This document shows positions 6,170-12,848 of a stretch of DNA of 22,678 nucleotides, piece after piece (the first letter of the stretch is position 1; every line of letters begins with the position of its first letter). The notes below the pieces were generated by a model that was not told where the DNA came from, made no database searches, and saw nothing but the letters and a program-made list of their open reading frames with translations. Source of the DNA: SVTX01 sp051867975 (GTDB lineage Bacteria > Bacillota > Clostridia > Oscillospirales > CAG-272); NCBI GenBank assembly GCA_051867975.1, contig JBJDZM010000110.1, positions 1-22,678 on the forward strand, given 5' to 3'. The translations under genes and the position numbers were made by a program.

Positions 6170-6330
6170 CGCCGGAGACTCAGAACTCATATGCACGCCG
6201 AGGTTTATTTTGTGCGAAGGGTTTTGAGCGTGCATTGCTCGCGCCGAGGGCGACGAGCGAGTTCTGAGTCGGTGAGAATTGACGCAATAAAGGGCAGAGG
6301 TGCAAGCACCTCTGCCCTTTATTGGTGACC
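6170..6330. repeat. tRNA-Lys-associated repeat, unit 3 (variant, joined to tRNA-Lys)
   Basis: The arms are intact (6177-6188 with 6259-6270; 6191-6198 with 6228-6235). The side stem is replaced by a different and stronger one: GCTCG-CGCC, loop GAG, GGCG-A-CGAGC (6237-6258). The tail reads AATAAAGGGCAGAGGTG and continues into its full complement, forming the tRNA-Lys terminator, so the unit is 161 bp long up to the tRNA's own CGCCGGAGACTC at 6331. Confidence 0.85.
6284..6322 (-). terminator. Rho-independent terminator of tRNA-Lys
   Basis: A perfect 17-bp inverted repeat (6286-6302 with 6307-6323, loop 4 nt) starts directly at the tRNA 3' end on the minus strand. The descending strand ends CCCTTTATT, a modest T tract. 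The first half of this stem recurs in each upstream repeat unit without its partner half. Confidence 0.8.
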
Positions 6331-6398
6331 CGCCGGAGACTCGAACTCCGGACCCCTTGATTAAAAGTCAAGTGCTCTACCGTCTGAGCTAGCGGGTC
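6323..6398 (-). tRNA. tRNA-Lys (anticodon TTT)
   Basis: The 76-nt gene on the minus strand folds as a full cloverleaf. The acceptor stem is GACCCGC/GCGGGTC, the D arm GCTC...GAGC, the anticodon arm CTTGA-CTTTTAA-TCAAG with anticodon TTT, and the T arm CGGAG-TTCGAGT-CTCCG. The discriminator is A and CCA is encoded. A consensus promoter lies upstream and a strong terminator directly follows. Its 3' end is mimicked in each of the neighbouring repeat units. Confidence 0.97.
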
Positions 6399-6417
6399 AT
6401 TTTATCGCTACCCGAAT

Positions 6418-6446
6418 ATTATACCATATTATCATGCCTTTGTCAA
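6418..6446 (-). promoter_or_regulatory. Sigma-A promoter of tRNA-Lys
   Basis: On the minus strand TTGACA (6446-6441), a 17-nt spacer and TATAAT (6423-6418) match the consensus exactly. Transcription would begin near 6411, about 13 nt before the mature tRNA 5' end. Confidence 0.9.
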
Positions 6447-6563
6447 CAATTTGTTTTGAGTTAATATGTATAAATAAAAGTGTAATTAAAATAGCATTTT
6501 TGTGCATATCGCGAGCATATTGCTTTCGGACTATAAAAGATATTTTTCTTTTCGGTAAAACGA

Positions 6564-6592
6564 TTGACAAAAATATATTTTTATGTTACGAT
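6564..6592 (+). promoter_or_regulatory. Sigma-A promoter upstream of the winged-helix gene
   Basis: TTGACA (6564-6569), 17-nt spacer and TACGAT (6587-6592) on the plus strand. With the tRNA-Lys promoter this accounts for most of the 302-bp intergenic space 6399-6700; the remainder is AT-rich and I see no gene in it. Confidence 0.65.
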
Positions 6593-6700
6593 AAATCATA
6601 TACTGATTACGTCGATTTTTGACGGAGTATACTTTTAAACGAGACTACATAAAAAAGGAAGACAGGCAGAGGGCGATGACCTTTTCGCCGAATTGATACT

Positions 6701-7009
6701 ATGGATTACACGACAAGGGAGTCCGATGACTTTCCGTATTGCAAAATAAAAATGCACAGGGATGGAAAGAGCGCACTTGTGCTTGGGTATAAAATAGAAC
6801 TTACGAAATCCGAGCGCACAATAATTAATGCGCTGTTAAACGCCGAGGATACGATCCCACGCGCTGATTTTGAATCGAAATACGGACTGACATATTCAAG
6901 CATTCCCGTCCATGTTTCAAATATCAACAAAAAAGCCTTTCGTATAACGAACAGAAAGCTTATCGACGGATGCGGCAGAGGAGAATACAGAATATCGGAC
7001 ATAATGTAA
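6701..7009 (+). CDS. Stand-alone winged-helix DNA-binding protein (OmpR/PhoB C-terminal type)
   Basis: The 102-residue product resembles the DNA-binding domain of OmpR-family response regulators without the receiver domain: an N-terminal strand region (KIKMHRDGKSALVLGYKIELT), then KSERTIINALLNAEDTIPRADFESKYG as helices, SSIPVHVSNINKKAF as the recognition region, and a C-terminal hairpin (GRGEYRISDIM). SIPVHVSNINKKAF matches the S-x-x-V-H-V-S-x-L-R pattern of the family. It could be a transcription regulator with unknown input. There is no ribosome site directly before the ATG. Instead a 6-codon ORF (MTFSPN, 6676-6696) preceded by AGAGGG ends 4 nt before it, so coupling is possible. A strong terminator follows. 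The target is unknown. Confidence 0.7.
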   Translation: MDYTTRESDDFPYCKIKMHRDGKSALVLGYKIELTKSERTIINALLNAEDTIPRADFESKYGLTYSSIPVHVSNINKKAFRITNRKLIDGCGRGEYRISDIM

Positions 7010-7050
7010 AAAAACAGCCTCAGGCGCACGGCGTTTGAAGCTGTTTTTTT
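7008..7050. terminator. Bidirectional terminator between convergent genes
   Basis: AAAAAACAGC and GCTGTTTTTT flank an inner stem TCAGGCGC/GCGTTTGA with G-U pairs. A-tract and T-tract on both sides let it serve the winged-helix gene on plus and the AI-2E gene on minus. Confidence 0.85.
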
Positions 7051-7052
7051 AG

Positions 7053-8411
7053 TTATTTATTTTCGGATGAATTTTCGTTTGAGTTTTCGTCCACGTTCTC
7101 GGGTAAATTATCCTGAGCATCCTTTGGATTTTCAGCGACAGAGACACCCTCGGTGACGGGAGCATCCTCAGCGGCAGCAGCGGCTTTTTCCTTTGCATTA
7201 CCGAACTCCTGAAGATGAGCCTTTAAAATATGCTTCTTTCCCGTCTTGCGGAGTCTGTTATAAACTATCTTTTTGCAGATATCATATATGACCGCAAAGG
7301 TCGGAACACCGACGAGAAGTCCCGTAAAGCCCCAAAGTCCGCCGAAAAACAGAACCGAGAAGATTACGCAGAAGGGAGACATTTTTATATTACCGCCCAC
7401 GATGTGAGGGTCGATAATATTACCGTCAATGAACTGAATGACGCATACGAAAATGATAAAGTACAAAAGCTTCGGCAGGGGATGTTCGTTGGACATTAAG
7501 ATTATCAGTCCGGACGGAACCGCACCGATGAACGGTCCGAAAAAGGGAATAATATTAGTCACGCCGCATATAAGTGCAAGCAGAGCGGCGTATTTGATGT
7601 CCATGAGAACAAGCGCGATGAAGTAAATGATTCCGATTAAGGTCGAATCGATAATCTTTCCCTCAAGAAAACCGCCGAACATTCTGTCGGCAAAGCGCGC
7701 CTCGGAGATAATGGCATTTGCGTGCTTTTCTTTGAAAACCGTATGCAAAAGGAACTTTGACTTCTTGGCAAAGACCTTTCTTCCCGAAAGGAAAAATGCG
7801 GAGATAACAAGGCCGATTGCAACATCCTTGAGAACATTAACGAATTCTACTGCCCCGATGACAATATTACCTCCGATCGTAGGAAGTTGCGGCACCAAAT
7901 CGTTTTTAAGCCAATTAACCACAAAATCTCCCGCCTGGTCAACGAAAGGAGCGATATCCGGGTACTGCGCCTTAAAATCGTTTATCCATGCAGTAGCGGT
8001 TTCAATATACATTGGCATGTCATTTATAAGGTCTTGAATAAACGCTGAAATACTTTCAATGACCTGAGGAATTGCAACCCACAGAAGGGCTGTAATTACA
8101 GCCACCCATGTAATGTATGTCAGGGTTACTGCAATAAGGTTAGCCCTTTTGGCATCCTTTTGAGGGTTTGGTTTTTTTCTCTTTGCAAACAGCTTTACAA
8201 ACAACTTTTCATAGCCGTTGCACGTCGATTTCAAGATGTATGCGATAACTGCTCCTACGATGATGGGGCGGAGTATCACGGAAATCTTGCTTATCGTTGA
8301 GCCTATTGAATCGCTGCTGAATATCAAAAAGAAGTAGGTTATCGCGAGAGCAAGACCTATAAAAATGATTAATGAGATGTTTAAACCTTTTTTTAATTTT
8401 TCCTTATCCAT
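7053..8411 (-). CDS. AI-2E family transporter (membrane permease)
   Basis: This is a polytopic inner-membrane protein of the AI-2E/YdiK/YtvI family (PF01594), whose members include exporters of quorum-sensing AI-2 and Na+/H+ antiporters, so the substrate cannot be named. The 452 residues show two N-terminal membrane segments (NISLIIFIGLALAITYFFLI; ISVILRPIIVGAVIAYIL), a third segment, the long amphipathic middle region typical of the family (ESISAFIQDLINDMPMYIE), and a C-terminal cluster of membrane helices with GVTNIIPFFGPFIGAVPSG, the family signature. The last 60 residues are a polar tail rich in A, E and N. I chose the ATG at 8411 because AAAGGA precedes it and the promoter at 8452-8480 leaves almost no leader for the in-frame ATG at 8438. 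The gene is monocistronic. Confidence 0.9.
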   Translation of the reverse strand: MDKEKLKKGLNISLIIFIGLALAITYFFLIFSSDSIGSTISKISVILRPIIVGAVIAYILKSTCNGYEKLFVKLFAKRKKPNPQKDAKRANLIAVTLTYITWVAVITALLWVAIPQVIESISAFIQDLINDMPMYIETATAWINDFKAQYPDIAPFVDQAGDFVVNWLKNDLVPQLPTIGGNIVIGAVEFVNVLKDVAIGLVISAFFLSGRKVFAKKSKFLLHTVFKEKHANAIISEARFADRMFGGFLEGKIIDSTLIGIIYFIALVLMDIKYAALLALICGVTNIIPFFGPFIGAVPSGLIILMSNEHPLPKLLYFIIFVCVIQFIDGNIIDPHIVGGNIKMSPFCVIFSVLFFGGLWGFTGLLVGVPTFAVIYDICKKIVYNRLRKTGKKHILKAHLQEFGNAKEKAAAAAEDAPVTEGVSVAENPKDAQDNLPENVDENSNENSSENK

Positions 8412-8451
8412 TTTATTTCCTTTCGCACGAGAGTGCATATATACTCATGTT

Positions 8452-8480
8452 ATTCTACCACAGATGGCGAGGTTTGTCAA
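8452..8480 (-). promoter_or_regulatory. Sigma-A promoter of the AI-2E gene
   Basis: Minus strand TTGACA (8480-8475), 17-nt spacer and TAGAAT (8457-8452). It lies 41 nt before the chosen start codon and downstream of the Amidase_6 stop, so the two genes need not share a transcript. Confidence 0.75.
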
Positions 8481-8505
8481 CATTTGCATTATGTTTTTTA
8501 TGAAA

Positions 8506-9084
8506 TCACACCGTACTTTGAGGAAGCCCCAAGGACACTCCGTCGATAAGCTCCGAGAAGCAGTCGTTGTCTTCAACCTCTATCCGCACGCCCTCTAAGT
8601 GTATATATCGCAGAGAGGCAAAATTGTAACTTGAGAGCGGTTTATCAAGGGCATCGTTCGTGTGCGCCGAAACGAGAGTCTGACCGCCCGAAAAGCCTGT
8701 GATTATGAGCGTGTGATAGAAATCTCCGCTTTCGTCTGCAAGCTGAACGACATCGCCTTCAATTGCGCCGAGCGAATCGACTTCTATGCCGTACGGACCT
8801 ATTCCGCCGTTCATCTGCATAAAATCGGCTCTCCCTGTGAGAAAGTCATATAGAAATTCAACGCTGCTCCAAGCGGGAGCGCGGTCGTTGGGATTTATGT
8901 AGTACCAGCCGAAATCGGTGGTGAAATTCATCTGACAGCTGCCTGCGTATATACATTGTGAGACGAAATTCGTGCAGTCGCCCCCGCGTCCCGCAAAATC
9001 GATAAAAAGGGGATTGCGTGATAATGCCCACCTGCGCGCGTATTCGACCGCACGCGCACGGTTGTATTCCTTGTATACTATCAT
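8506..9084 (-). CDS. Putative amidase domain protein (Amidase_6, cysteine-peptidase-like)
   Basis: The 192 residues match the Amidase_6 (PF12671) pattern common in spore-forming Firmicutes: YNRARAVEYARRWALSRNP at 7-25, GGDCTNFVSQC with probable catalytic C37 at 35-44, WYYIN near 60, and FYHTLIITG with probable catalytic H124. HTND follows at 141-144. The fold is NlpC/P60-like, so a role in cutting cell-wall peptides is plausible but unproven. There is no signal peptide or membrane anchor, so it may act inside the cell, for example during spore formation. A TATTATATG at 9139-9147 reads as CATATAATA on the coding strand, which fits the sigma-K -10 pattern but also contains TATAAT. The downstream AI-2E gene has its own promoter. 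Confidence 0.8.
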   Translation of the reverse strand: MIVYKEYNRARAVEYARRWALSRNPLFIDFAGRGGDCTNFVSQCIYAGSCQMNFTTDFGWYYINPNDRAPAWSSVEFLYDFLTGRADFMQMNGGIGPYGIEVDSLGAIEGDVVQLADESGDFYHTLIITGFSGGQTLVSAHTNDALDKPLSSYNFASLRYIHLEGVRIEVEDNDCFSELIDGVSLGLPQSTV

Positions 9085-9207
9085 AAAAGCTCCGTTCCGC
9101 CACGATTTTTAATCAAGGCAAAAGTTTTCTTCTTGCATATTATATGAAAACAAAGTATATAGCGTGATTAGGCAAACAAAAAGAATGAAGAGGGATTTGG
9201 AATATAT

Positions 9208-9236
9208 GAATATTCCTCGCTCGTAAAACATACATT
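9208..9236 (+). promoter_or_regulatory. Sigma-E-like sporulation promoter
   Basis: GAATATT (9208-9214), a 14-nt spacer and CATACATT (9229-9236) closely fit the sigma-E consensus known from Bacillus (-35 ending ATATT, -10 CATACANT). It lies about 37 nt before the start of the DUF3794-LysM gene, which is of a spore-envelope type. No sigma-A hexamers are seen at this spot. Confidence 0.6.
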
Positions 9237-9273
9237 TTACCGAGAAACAAACACTTAAATCGGAGGAAATGCA

Positions 9274-10797
9274 ATGGAAAATCAAACCTTGGGCACATAT
9301 ATTCAGGTGCCGATAAATGAAAAAAGCGTGACGACAGACCTCTCGTGCGACTTCACACTTCCCGATTACCACCCGGAGATAAAGCGGCTTTTGAAGGTCA
9401 GCGCATCGGTCTTGCCGCCTGCAAAATACATAGGCGACAGTGAGGGAGAATTTTCGGGAAATATCGACTATTTCGTTACGTATACGGGCAGCGACAACCA
9501 GATATACTGCGCACCGCTTACGACCGAGTACAAAATAACCGTGCCGATGGACAAAAACGAGCTTACGCTCGTAAATATGAGCGCAGATGCGGAAATAACG
9601 CCCGAAAATGTCGGCGGAAGAGTGACTTCTCCGCGCAAGCTCAATATCAAGTGCCGTCTGAAAACACGCGCGAGAATGTACGGAGACATGCCGATAGACT
9701 CAAGCTACGCATCGATGAGCGAGGACAATCAGGTGCTTTTCGGCAAAGAGCGCATATCAAGACGCACCTTTACGCAAAGTGAGGTAATTCACCTGTCCGA
9801 CGAGATAATTCAAGGCAGAGACGAAGAGGTGAGAGTCATCTCCGCCGAGGGACACGTTCTCGTCAGCGAAGTATCGTGCGCAAACGGCGCAGTCAACGTC
9901 AAGGGTGAGGTCTATTTGAAGCTCATTATGTGCCGTGAGCCTGACGGAGTACCCTATACGACACTTCGCCGTCTGCCTCTGTCCGAGACGGTAATGCTTG
10001 ATGGCACGGATAATTCCTGCGAGGCGAATGCACGCGGAAGTGTTTGCGAGATGAACATAAACGTCGAGGATGACAGAGTTGTGATTGACCTTGGCGTGAT
10101 ACTTGAAATGTCGGTCTGTAAAAACGAGGACGTAGTATATGTAAAGGACCTCTATTCCACGACGAATAAGACCGATTGCACATACAGGGAAATTCCGACG
10201 CTCAGAGAGGGCAGAGCCTTCAATTCAAACTTCACGCAAAGCGACTCGATGACTCTTGAAGAGGCAGGACTCACTCCCGAGCATAAAATTGTGGATATCA
10301 CAGGTTATGCGTATCCCGAGAGTGCGGTGCTTGACGGTGAGAGATGGGTGTTTAGCGGTAAGACGAGATTTTCCGTGCTTGCAGAGAAGGACGGAGAGTA
10401 TTCAAATGCCGAGCTTGAGCTGCCTTACAGATATTCCTTAGATTGTAAAAATCTTGAAGGAGAGAATGCATATGCGAGTGCGGTTGCACAGGTGATAAGC
10501 GCGCGTGCAAGACTTGACGGCGAGCGAATAGGCGTTGATGCCGAGGTCATGATGTGCGGAGTTATCTCCAAAACCGAGGATACGAGGATGCTCGACAGCG
10601 TCAGCTTCGGTGAAGAAGCAGAGAGCAGACGCGGAGAATATATAATTTGTTATCCGTCAAAGACAGACAGTCTCTGGAGCGTTGCCAAGAGATACGGAAA
10701 GACGGTCAGAGCACTGACGTCGGCAAACAAATTGACTGTCACGGAGGCACCGGATTCCACGGACACCTTAAACGGAGTGCATTTCCTTGTAGTATAA
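9274..10797 (+). CDS. DUF3794 (SPOCS) and LysM domain protein, probable spore-envelope protein
   Basis: The 507-residue product starts VPINEKSVTTDLSCDFTLPD after about 12 residues, the recognisable opening of DUF3794/SPOCS proteins. Several SPOCS-like beta-rich segments follow (about 30-150, 170-290 and 330-430). The last 50 residues are a LysM domain (YPSKTDSLWSVAKRYGKTVR), which binds N-acetylglucosamine polymers. Proteins of this architecture are widespread in spore-forming Clostridia and are thought to take part in spore coat or cortex assembly. GGAGG stands at correct spacing before the ATG. A sigma-E-like promoter lies upstream and a strong terminator follows. No signal peptide is present, which fits synthesis in the mother cell and deposition on the forespore. 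The precise partner is unknown. Confidence 0.88.
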   Translation: MENQTLGTYIQVPINEKSVTTDLSCDFTLPDYHPEIKRLLKVSASVLPPAKYIGDSEGEFSGNIDYFVTYTGSDNQIYCAPLTTEYKITVPMDKNELTLVNMSADAEITPENVGGRVTSPRKLNIKCRLKTRARMYGDMPIDSSYASMSEDNQVLFGKERISRRTFTQSEVIHLSDEIIQGRDEEVRVISAEGHVLVSEVSCANGAVNVKGEVYLKLIMCREPDGVPYTTLRRLPLSETVMLDGTDNSCEANARGSVCEMNINVEDDRVVIDLGVILEMSVCKNEDVVYVKDLYSTTNKTDCTYREIPTLREGRAFNSNFTQSDSMTLEEAGLTPEHKIVDITGYAYPESAVLDGERWVFSGKTRFSVLAEKDGEYSNAELELPYRYSLDCKNLEGENAYASAVAQVISARARLDGERIGVDAEVMMCGVISKTEDTRMLDSVSFGEEAESRRGEYIICYPSKTDSLWSVAKRYGKTVRALTSANKLTVTEAPDSTDTLNGVHFLVV

Positions 10798-10803
10798 ACG
10801 AAA

Positions 10804-10843
10804 AAGATAAAATCGGGCGGCGGAGTGCCGTCCGATTTATCTT
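10804..10843. terminator. Bidirectional terminator between convergent genes
   Basis: A long hairpin pairs AAGATAAAATCGGGCGGC with GCCGTCCGATTTATCTT (one bulged A and one mismatch), loop GGAGT. A-rich and T-rich arms suit termination from both the DUF3794 gene and the minus-strand operon. Confidence 0.8.
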
Positions 10844-10882
10844 AAACTGATTCTTTTATGAAAACGCTTGAAAAATATGCCG

Positions 10883-11380
10883 TTATCCTGCAAAAAGCAG
10901 AAGACCTAAAAGCAAAATGAATTCACTGTCGACCTCGCCCGTTTCGTTTCCCGAAAGAAATACCATTAGCATCACCGCAAGAATCAGCAATTCTTCACTG
11001 CCTATGCCGTGACCGAACGGAAAATGAGTAGAAAGCCCGCCCTTTGGCAGAAGAGAAGAGAATATTGACGGCGGAGCGGGCATATTTTGTGTTTTCTGCC
11101 GAGGCTCGGCGAAAGACTCGTCATAATGTTCATCATAGGACTCATCATAAGAATCTTCCTCGGCTTCATGCGGAAAACGGGGCGAAACGAACTCCTGCCG
11201 GTATTCTTCGGTCGGAATATCCCGTACGGGAATATCGGGAATCGTCATATCCTGCCTTTGCGTAGGCATCCTTGCAGGCGGCGGCATCTCGCTATATGGC
11301 GATTGCTTTGAGAATGCGTTTCCCGAATAATTTTCAGGTAATTTCATTCCGTATCTGTTAGAAGAGGGCTTTACATACAT
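10883..11380 (-). CDS. Hypothetical protein with conserved hydrophobic C-terminus
   Basis: The function of this 165-residue protein is unknown. Residues 1-100 are polar, Pro-, Glu- and Tyr-rich and probably disordered, with a repeated acidic stretch (SYDESYDEHYDESFAE). The C-terminus is strongly hydrophobic: GSEELLILAVMLMVFLSGNE then DSEFILLLGLLLFAG. Short hydrophobic blocks of the form E-E-L-L-x-L-A ... E-x-I-L-L-L-G-L-L-L-F end several Clostridia proteins found near sporulation genes, so the tail may insert in or bind a membrane. AAGGGGGG precedes the ATG. It is the last of three co-directional genes, 16 nt after the 159-residue gene, and ends at a bidirectional terminator. Its codon and base use resemble the neighbours. 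Confidence 0.6.
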   Translation of the reverse strand: MYVKPSSNRYGMKLPENYSGNAFSKQSPYSEMPPPARMPTQRQDMTIPDIPVRDIPTEEYRQEFVSPRFPHEAEEDSYDESYDEHYDESFAEPRQKTQNMPAPPSIFSSLLPKGGLSTHFPFGHGIGSEELLILAVMLMVFLSGNETGEVDSEFILLLGLLLFAG

Positions 11381-11396
11381 AGGCTATCCCCCCTTG

Positions 11397-11876
11397 TTAA
11401 AGCGATTTAAGTATGTCGCCGAGCCGACCAATCTTTACGATGTAATCGATTGCATTTTGGCGGTCGGGACTGAGGTATGGCTTCATCGCACAGAGCAGAG
11501 CGGTGCGCGAATCGGATTTTTTGTCCGAAGACTTATCCTGCGCCGATGCAGGCTCACTCTGCGCACCGGGGAGGGGGGATGCTGCGGCAGATGTCTGAGC
11601 CGTACCTGCCGCGCCGACTCCCCCGAGCATATCGAGTATGGGCTTCATGCTTGACAGCAGAGAGGGCAGTTTTGCAAGCAGATCGGGATTTGATAAAAGA
11701 GAAGACAGGACGTCACCCATCGGATTTTGCGCTCCCGATGATGCCGCTGTCTCACCGCTTGGCGGAGAATTTGACGGAGAAGCGGTGTTTGTTTTTGATG
11801 AGAGCTTTTGCAATATCGCCGCCAGCATCTCGTCCTGTGTCGCCTCATTCCTTTCATTGATATTTTCACCTGCCAT
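11397..11876 (-). CDS. Hypothetical protein, Ala/Ser-rich with conserved C-terminal ALLxAMKPYLS motif
   Basis: The function of this 159-residue protein is unknown. It has a short N-terminal helix (QDEMLAAILQKLSS), a Ser/Pro/Ala-rich linker, a central hydrophobic helical part (VLSSLLSNPDLLAKLPSLLS then MKPILDMLGG), another low-complexity linker, and a C-terminal block RTALLCAMKPYLSPDRQNAI with VKIGRLGDILKSL. I recall the C-terminal block from small proteins of spore-forming Clostridia found next to the two neighbours seen here, but no role is established to my knowledge. The start codon has AAGGGG 6 nt upstream, and the previous gene's stop codon lies inside that region, so translation is probably coupled. 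There is no signal peptide. Confidence 0.65.
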   Translation of the reverse strand: MAGENINERNEATQDEMLAAILQKLSSKTNTASPSNSPPSGETAASSGAQNPMGDVLSSLLSNPDLLAKLPSLLSSMKPILDMLGGVGAAGTAQTSAAASPLPGAQSEPASAQDKSSDKKSDSRTALLCAMKPYLSPDRQNAIDYIVKIGRLGDILKSL

Positions 11877-11879
11877 ACT

Positions 11880-12107
11880 TTACCCCTTTTTCCCCTGCTT
11901 GTAGCTTTTTATCAGCTCCGCCGCACGCGAAATATCGCCATCGGTTGCAATCGAGAGAGCCTGACGGATACCCTTAAGCTCATTCGGACCCAGATTTAAC
12001 GAGTCGGCAGGAATACCTGCCCCCGCGGCAAGCTGCTTGATAACTACCGAAAGATGCGCATCGTCAAGAGAGAGAAGCATATTCAGAGAGTTTTTGTCAA
12101 GATTCAT
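11880..12107 (-). CDS. Small helical hypothetical protein (75 aa), first gene of a three-gene operon
   Basis: The product starts MNLDKNSLNMLLSLDDAHLS and continues with ELKGIRQALSIATDGDISRA. It is soluble and helical, with no cysteine or membrane segment. Similar small proteins occur in Clostridia beside the 159-residue type protein downstream, and their function is not known to me. I chose the ATG at 12107 because AAAGGA lies 7 nt before it; an in-frame ATG at 12194 would add 29 residues of poor composition and has no ribosome site. The gene is followed after 3 nt by the next one, so the three genes (12107 to 10883) form a tight operon. Its promoter should lie in 12108-12230, but I see no clear hexamers there. 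Confidence 0.7.
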   Translation of the reverse strand: MNLDKNSLNMLLSLDDAHLSVVIKQLAAGAGIPADSLNLGPNELKGIRQALSIATDGDISRAAELIKSYKQGKKG

Positions 12108-12232
12108 ATAAATATCCTTTCCGCCGCACGGCGAGGGAGGAGACAGATCGCCGCTGTGTCGTTCCTCCGTAGCAAACACGGCACAAGATTTCATTTACAT
12201 GATATGAAAAAATGAAAAAATGTGTGAAAGTA

Positions 12233-12261
12233 TAGACAAAAGTAAAATAGAGTGATATAAT
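12233..12261 (+). promoter_or_regulatory. Sigma-A promoter of the phosphodiesterase gene
   Basis: TAGACA (12233-12238), 17-nt spacer and TATAAT (12256-12261), about 33 nt before the chosen start codon. Confidence 0.7.
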
Positions 12262-12294
12262 TAACAAGGGTAAAAAATGCATGGGAGTAAAAGG

Positions 12295-12810
12295 ATGGAT
12301 ATTTTGGTTCTCTCAGACTCGCACGGAAGGAAAGACATGATCGAGGAAGCGGTGCATAGGCAGATAAAAAAGCCCGACGCCGTAATATTCCTCGGCGACG
12401 GACTTCGCGATATGGAAAACGCGCAGATAGGCGATATTCCGCTTTATACTGTCGCGGGGAACTGCGACATGGGTGGATTTTTCTGTTGCGGCAATACTCC
12501 GAGTGAGCAAAATCTCTTTTTCGGCGACAAAAGAATTTTCTTTACTCACGGACATAAATACGGAGTCAAAAGCACGCTGACACCGCTTATCTCTGAGGCG
12601 GCGGCACGCGGAGCGGACATAATCCTTTTCGGACACACGCATATCGCGTTTGAAAGAGTGATTTTGACCGACAATGAATACGGTATCAAGACCGAAAAAC
12701 CCATATACGTGTTAAATCCCGGAAGCATCGGGACATATCCCTATTATTTCGGAAATATAAGCATTGACCGAGAGGGCAGAGTGCTTTTGTCGCACGGAAC
12801 ACTCGAATAA
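12295..12810 (+). CDS. YfcE/MJ0936-family metallophosphoesterase
   Basis: This is a small calcineurin-like phosphodiesterase with two bound metal ions. The motifs appear in order: ILVLSDSHG near residues 3-11, IFLGDGLRDM near 36-45, VAGNCDM near 58-64, FTHGHKYG near 88-95, LFGHTHI near 119-125 and NPGSIG near 148-153. The 171-residue length is normal for this family. Family members hydrolyse model phosphodiesters in vitro, but the natural substrate is generally unknown. I chose the ATG at 12295 because GGAG stands 7 nt upstream and the protein then starts at the family's usual point; the ATG at 12277 would add six residues. The gene is single, with its own promoter and a terminator shared with spoVG. 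Confidence 0.9.
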   Translation: MDILVLSDSHGRKDMIEEAVHRQIKKPDAVIFLGDGLRDMENAQIGDIPLYTVAGNCDMGGFFCCGNTPSEQNLFFGDKRIFFTHGHKYGVKSTLTPLISEAAARGADIILFGHTHIAFERVILTDNEYGIKTEKPIYVLNPGSIGTYPYYFGNISIDREGRVLLSHGTLE

Positions 12811-12814
12811 AAAA

Positions 12815-12836
12815 TGGGAATGATTCCTCATTCCCA
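12815..12836. terminator. Bidirectional terminator between phosphodiesterase and spoVG
   Basis: A perfect 9-bp stem TGGGAATGA/TCATTCCCA with loop TTCC, flanked by AAAA on the left and AAAATGTTT on the right. It serves two convergent genes. Confidence 0.75.
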
Positions 12837-12848
12837 AAATGTTTCAAA

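Noticed and set aside
5780..6330. The repeat array as a CRISPR array
   Set aside because: Whole 145-bp units repeat without unique spacers, units are far longer than CRISPR repeats, and no cas genes are present.
5815..6371. Several 60-90 codon open frames across the repeats, with similar peptides such as SESPADCL
   Set aside because: They are translations of the repeat in different phases; the 145-bp period shifts the frame in each unit, and some run through Ns or into the tRNA.
8858..9103. Open frames antisense or out of frame in the Amidase_6 gene
   Set aside because: No ribosome sites or recognisable motifs; they mirror the codon pattern of the real gene.
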